A stretch of 64,000 bases of DNA from Haladaptatus sp. QDMS2 (lineage in GTDB: Archaea > Halobacteriota > Halobacteria > Halobacteriales > Halococcaceae): positions 496,001 to 560,000 of the forward strand of contig NZ_CP119792.1 in NCBI RefSeq assembly GCF_029338295.1. Reading direction: 5' to 3'. The position numbers and the translations under genes were made by a program. Positions 61,864 through 64,000 of this stretch are shown here, piece by piece. The notes beneath the pieces were generated by a model. It saw nothing but the letters and a program-made list of their open reading frames with translations. It was not told the DNA's origin and did not search any database. How positions within the stretch are numbered: position 1 is the first letter of the stretch; the number at the start of each line of letters is the position of its first letter.

Positions 61864-63614
61864 TTGTTAGGGCAATTAAACTCATGTACAAAGCGCTTAC
61901 ATTCATTTGATTGGTTGTGAACTACCGATTTTATTGTTGGCCGGGAGACCTCGACGCCATATTGGGGATAATATTCCGTATCTATTAGTTCAATCTCATC
62001 AACACCGGATACCGAAATATCGAGAAATTCCCCATTAGGTGTTTCTACCTTCACTATGTTATTTAGGATTTCTACGGAAATGTCGGGAGAAAGATGAAAT
62101 CTGCTTTTGTATGGGGCATCACCACCACATACTTCGTCTATAATCTTGAACCCTTTATCAATAGAGGAAACAGTCCTGATGTGCTGATATTTCCCAGTAA
62201 ACATGGGAGAATCAAATTCTACTTTCACCAAGTCTTTTTCTTTCAAATGGACTTTGGGATTTGGTCGGGGTCCCATTTTAAAACGACCGTGGAGAATGGC
62301 CTGATCTCCGTCACCTACTTGAATCGTGTTGTGAGCAGTTACGCTTCGAACGTAACCTCGCCGTGTCCCCGATTGATAATCGTAAACACCGGTATCTACG
62401 ATAACTGGTTCATCTTCTACCCATAATACAATGTTACCCACATCGTTATGTGCATGTCCTGGTAGGTGATCTGGACATGGTTTTCCCCCATCAATGATTG
62501 CTGTGAGGTTCTGGGACTGGAGTTGATAATAGCCTGACTCACCGGTCAACACTTCCGAATCTGGGGGGTTGAAATTAAACACTTTTTCTGCCAAACGAAG
62601 ACAACTCACTCTCGATGGGCACTCGTGATAGACGGAATCGTTTAGTAATGGATAATTTGCATTTCCAGGGGATACACAATAAAGGAACTCGTACATCGAT
62701 TTGATGTCGGATTTGATAGGAATCGGTATCGAGTACCCCGATTCTTGCAGCACGGAGAGTGACCAAGTGAGTTGGTATAGTAGGATTGTGTGATACATCG
62801 TACTCCTTTCATAATGCATTCCATCCTCAAGTAACTGCGAGGGGAGTTCTTCCACCAGAATTTTCAGCCCTTGGGTTTTCGCTTCGTCATCTGACAATGC
62901 AGTTCCTCCAACAAGGAGCGCACATGCATTCTCAACCAGATGATTTCCTCCAACGTCGTACTCTATATGGTTCTTTAAGAATTGAACATCACGGATAAGA
63001 GATCTCTGGAGAATTTCAGTATTCGTTGACTCTTTCTCAAAAATCACACCTAATCGAACGAGATTACAGATACGCCTGGACACTGTATAAGGTGCCCAAT
63101 ATCTACGGAACGAATTCGAATCGCCAATCTTCGAGATTCTAGAGGTATCCCACGCTTCTAACCAGTTCAGGAGTGATTCAGCAAACTCGACTGTTGTTGA
63201 GTCTGGACACAATGAAATCCATAATGCGGGTTCAAGCGAAAGGAGCTTTAGTGTCCATTGACGGGGGTAGTTATACTTTTCACCCACGAGCGGCGGAATT
63301 CTTGCCGGGAATTGATTACCGCCTTTTACCGAACGGCCCAGCAACGATAGTGTGCCATCTCGAAGGGCTTGGATATTATCCTCGAGATACGATTTGTAAT
63401 CGTTATCAAGTGTTGACCTGACGAGGTCGATCGTCTCAGTCACCGAATCAAAATTTACACCTCCAGTGGGGGTATTCCCACCATATTTCTTGGATTTGTC
63501 TACTGGAATGTAAGGGAGTAATCTAGATTTCATTTTACGATGGAGTACTCCTCTGACCTGACTTGGCTCCATTTTCACGGCCGTTGTGGTGAATGCTATT
63601 GCCCAATCTCTCAT
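61860..63614 (-). CDS. Heparinase II/III-family protein
   Basis: 584 residues, no obvious signal peptide. The N-terminal alpha/alpha-toroid (about 80-330) includes NHLVENACALLVGG, HYERSTMYHTILLYQ and LLNDSVYHECPS. The C-terminal beta-sandwich starts with the family hallmark LPGHAHNDVGNIVLWV (about 385-400) and VDTGVYDYQSGTRRGYVRSVTAHNTIQVG. These His and Tyr residues form the lyase active site in heparinase II/III and alginate-lyase relatives. In surface-polysaccharide clusters such proteins may process or epimerise uronate-containing chains. The start is ATG at 63614, two bases after the sulfatase stop; TTG at 63620 is an alternative. Confidence 0.85.
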   Translation of the reverse strand: MRDWAIAFTTTAVKMEPSQVRGVLHRKMKSRLLPYIPVDKSKKYGGNTPTGGVNFDSVTETIDLVRSTLDNDYKSYLEDNIQALRDGTLSLLGRSVKGGNQFPARIPPLVGEKYNYPRQWTLKLLSLEPALWISLCPDSTTVEFAESLLNWLEAWDTSRISKIGDSNSFRRYWAPYTVSRRICNLVRLGVIFEKESTNTEILQRSLIRDVQFLKNHIEYDVGGNHLVENACALLVGGTALSDDEAKTQGLKILVEELPSQLLEDGMHYERSTMYHTILLYQLTWSLSVLQESGYSIPIPIKSDIKSMYEFLYCVSPGNANYPLLNDSVYHECPSRVSCLRLAEKVFNFNPPDSEVLTGESGYYQLQSQNLTAIIDGGKPCPDHLPGHAHNDVGNIVLWVEDEPVIVDTGVYDYQSGTRRGYVRSVTAHNTIQVGDGDQAILHGRFKMGPRPNPKVHLKEKDLVKVEFDSPMFTGKYQHIRTVSSIDKGFKIIDEVCGGDAPYKSRFHLSPDISVEILNNIVKVETPNGEFLDISVSGVDEIELIDTEYYPQYGVEVSRPTIKSVVHNQSNECKRFVHEFNCPNK

Positions 63615-63616
63615 AA

Positions 63617-64000
63617 TCAAGCCTCAAGTCGTCGTAAACATTCTCGGATTCGCAAAATCTCTGTCGCTGTTCGAGACTCAACCTCCGTTGTTTTCTGTTC
63701 GTCACGAATGAGTCCTTTTAATTTCTGCACCTCGCTTTGAGATTCGACACTTAAATCTTCGGTTTCATGAGGGTCCTCCGCTAAATTATAAAGTTCTACC
63801 TCATCTAGATGCTGGTTCCAATGCAACTTCCAAGGCCAACAAACGATTGCGCATAGAATACCTGAGGTGTCAGTCTTCGAAGCGGCGGGATTGTAGTTGT
63901 AAATGACCTCTGTCAATGCGAATTCTCGCTGCTCATCCAACAAATTATTCCCAGGCCAATCATATACAAACTCTTTGTTTGATTCTGAATTGGCCAATTC
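63617..64000 (-). CDS. Sulfatase-family protein, C-terminal part (cut by window edge)
   Basis: Only the last 127 residues are present; the frame is open at the window end. The segment NYNPAASKTDTSGILCAIVCWPWKLHWNQHLDEVELYNLAEDPHETEDLSVES-like order is the end of a type I sulfatase, with ELYNLAEDPHETEDL as the well-known C-terminal motif (the Asn/Asp-Pro-x-E-x-x-N/D-L box). The catalytic Cys/Ser motif would lie outside. It is the first visible gene of the minus-strand operon and would remove, or in reverse context balance, sulfate on the surface glycan. Confidence 0.78.
   Translation of the reverse strand, partial: ELANSESNKEFVYDWPGNNLLDEQREFALTEVIYNYNPAASKTDTSGILCAIVCWPWKLHWNQHLDEVELYNLAEDPHETEDLSVESQSEVQKLKGLIRDEQKTTEVESRTATEILRIRECLRRLEA

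Noticed and set aside
1..64000. CRISPR arrays, tRNA and rRNA genes
   Set aside because: No regularly spaced direct repeats, cloverleaf-like T-arm GGTTCRA segments with matching stems, or rRNA-like conserved blocks were noticed; reading by eye could miss a single divergent tRNA.

Overview
The window is chromosomal or megaplasmid DNA of a halophilic archaeon (class Halobacteria). The signs are high GC, very acidic proteins, leaderless genes with a TATA box about 26 bases upstream of the start codon, many ATGA/GTGA gene overlaps, Lrp-type and winged-helix regulators typical of haloarchaea, a PGF-pre-PGF surface protein, and small CxxC zinc-finger proteins. No rRNA, tRNA or CRISPR array was seen.

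Region 1 (1-15.4 kb) is mostly ordinary metabolism and transport. It holds a Gfo/Idh/MocA sugar dehydrogenase divergent from a galactonate dehydratase, an SLC13-type carrier, a rhomboid protein, a GNAT acetyltransferase, the 3' stub of an ABC permease gene, an ABC-2 export operon, an NhaC antiporter, a sugar-nucleotide epimerase-like protein, and a DUF4350-MoxR operon. Region 2 (15.4-25.3 kb) carries envelope genes: two secreted surface proteins, a MacB-like ABC exporter, and two membrane proteins that look like members of the MoxR neighbourhood. Region 3 (25.3-33.6 kb) has a heme-copper-oxidase-like membrane protein, an orphan SdhB paralogue, a cupin, a His-rich protein ending in a CGCGG motif (putative radical-SAM-modified peptide precursor), a universal stress protein, a cupredoxin and a membrane glycosyltransferase.

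Region 4 (33.6-46 kb) is an accessory island. It contains three copies of a two-gene module made of a winged-helix protein with a helical domain and a partner resembling TumE-type toxins. Between them lie a phosphotransferase, a methyltransferase, a HEAT-repeat protein, IS200/IS605-like hairpins, a duplicated gene end, a nonsense-interrupted Lrp gene and a decapitated histidine kinase. Region 5 (46-51 kb) has DUF58 and DUF4129-type genes, the usual partners of MoxR, here more than 30 kb from moxR. Region 6 (51-64 kb) is markedly AT-richer. It is a surface-glycan cluster with GT2 and GT4 glycosyltransferases, a methyltransferase, a polytopic membrane protein, a flippase, and a tightly packed minus-strand operon of sulfatase, heparinase II/III-like protein, alpha/alpha-toroid protein, small helical protein and GT4 enzyme.

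The best candidate for an undescribed system is the triplicated winged-helix/TumE-like module at 35-41.5 kb. Next are the CGCGG precursor placed beside SdhB and cupin genes, and the heparinase/sulfatase glycan operon. All functional names come from motif recognition by eye; no database search was run.
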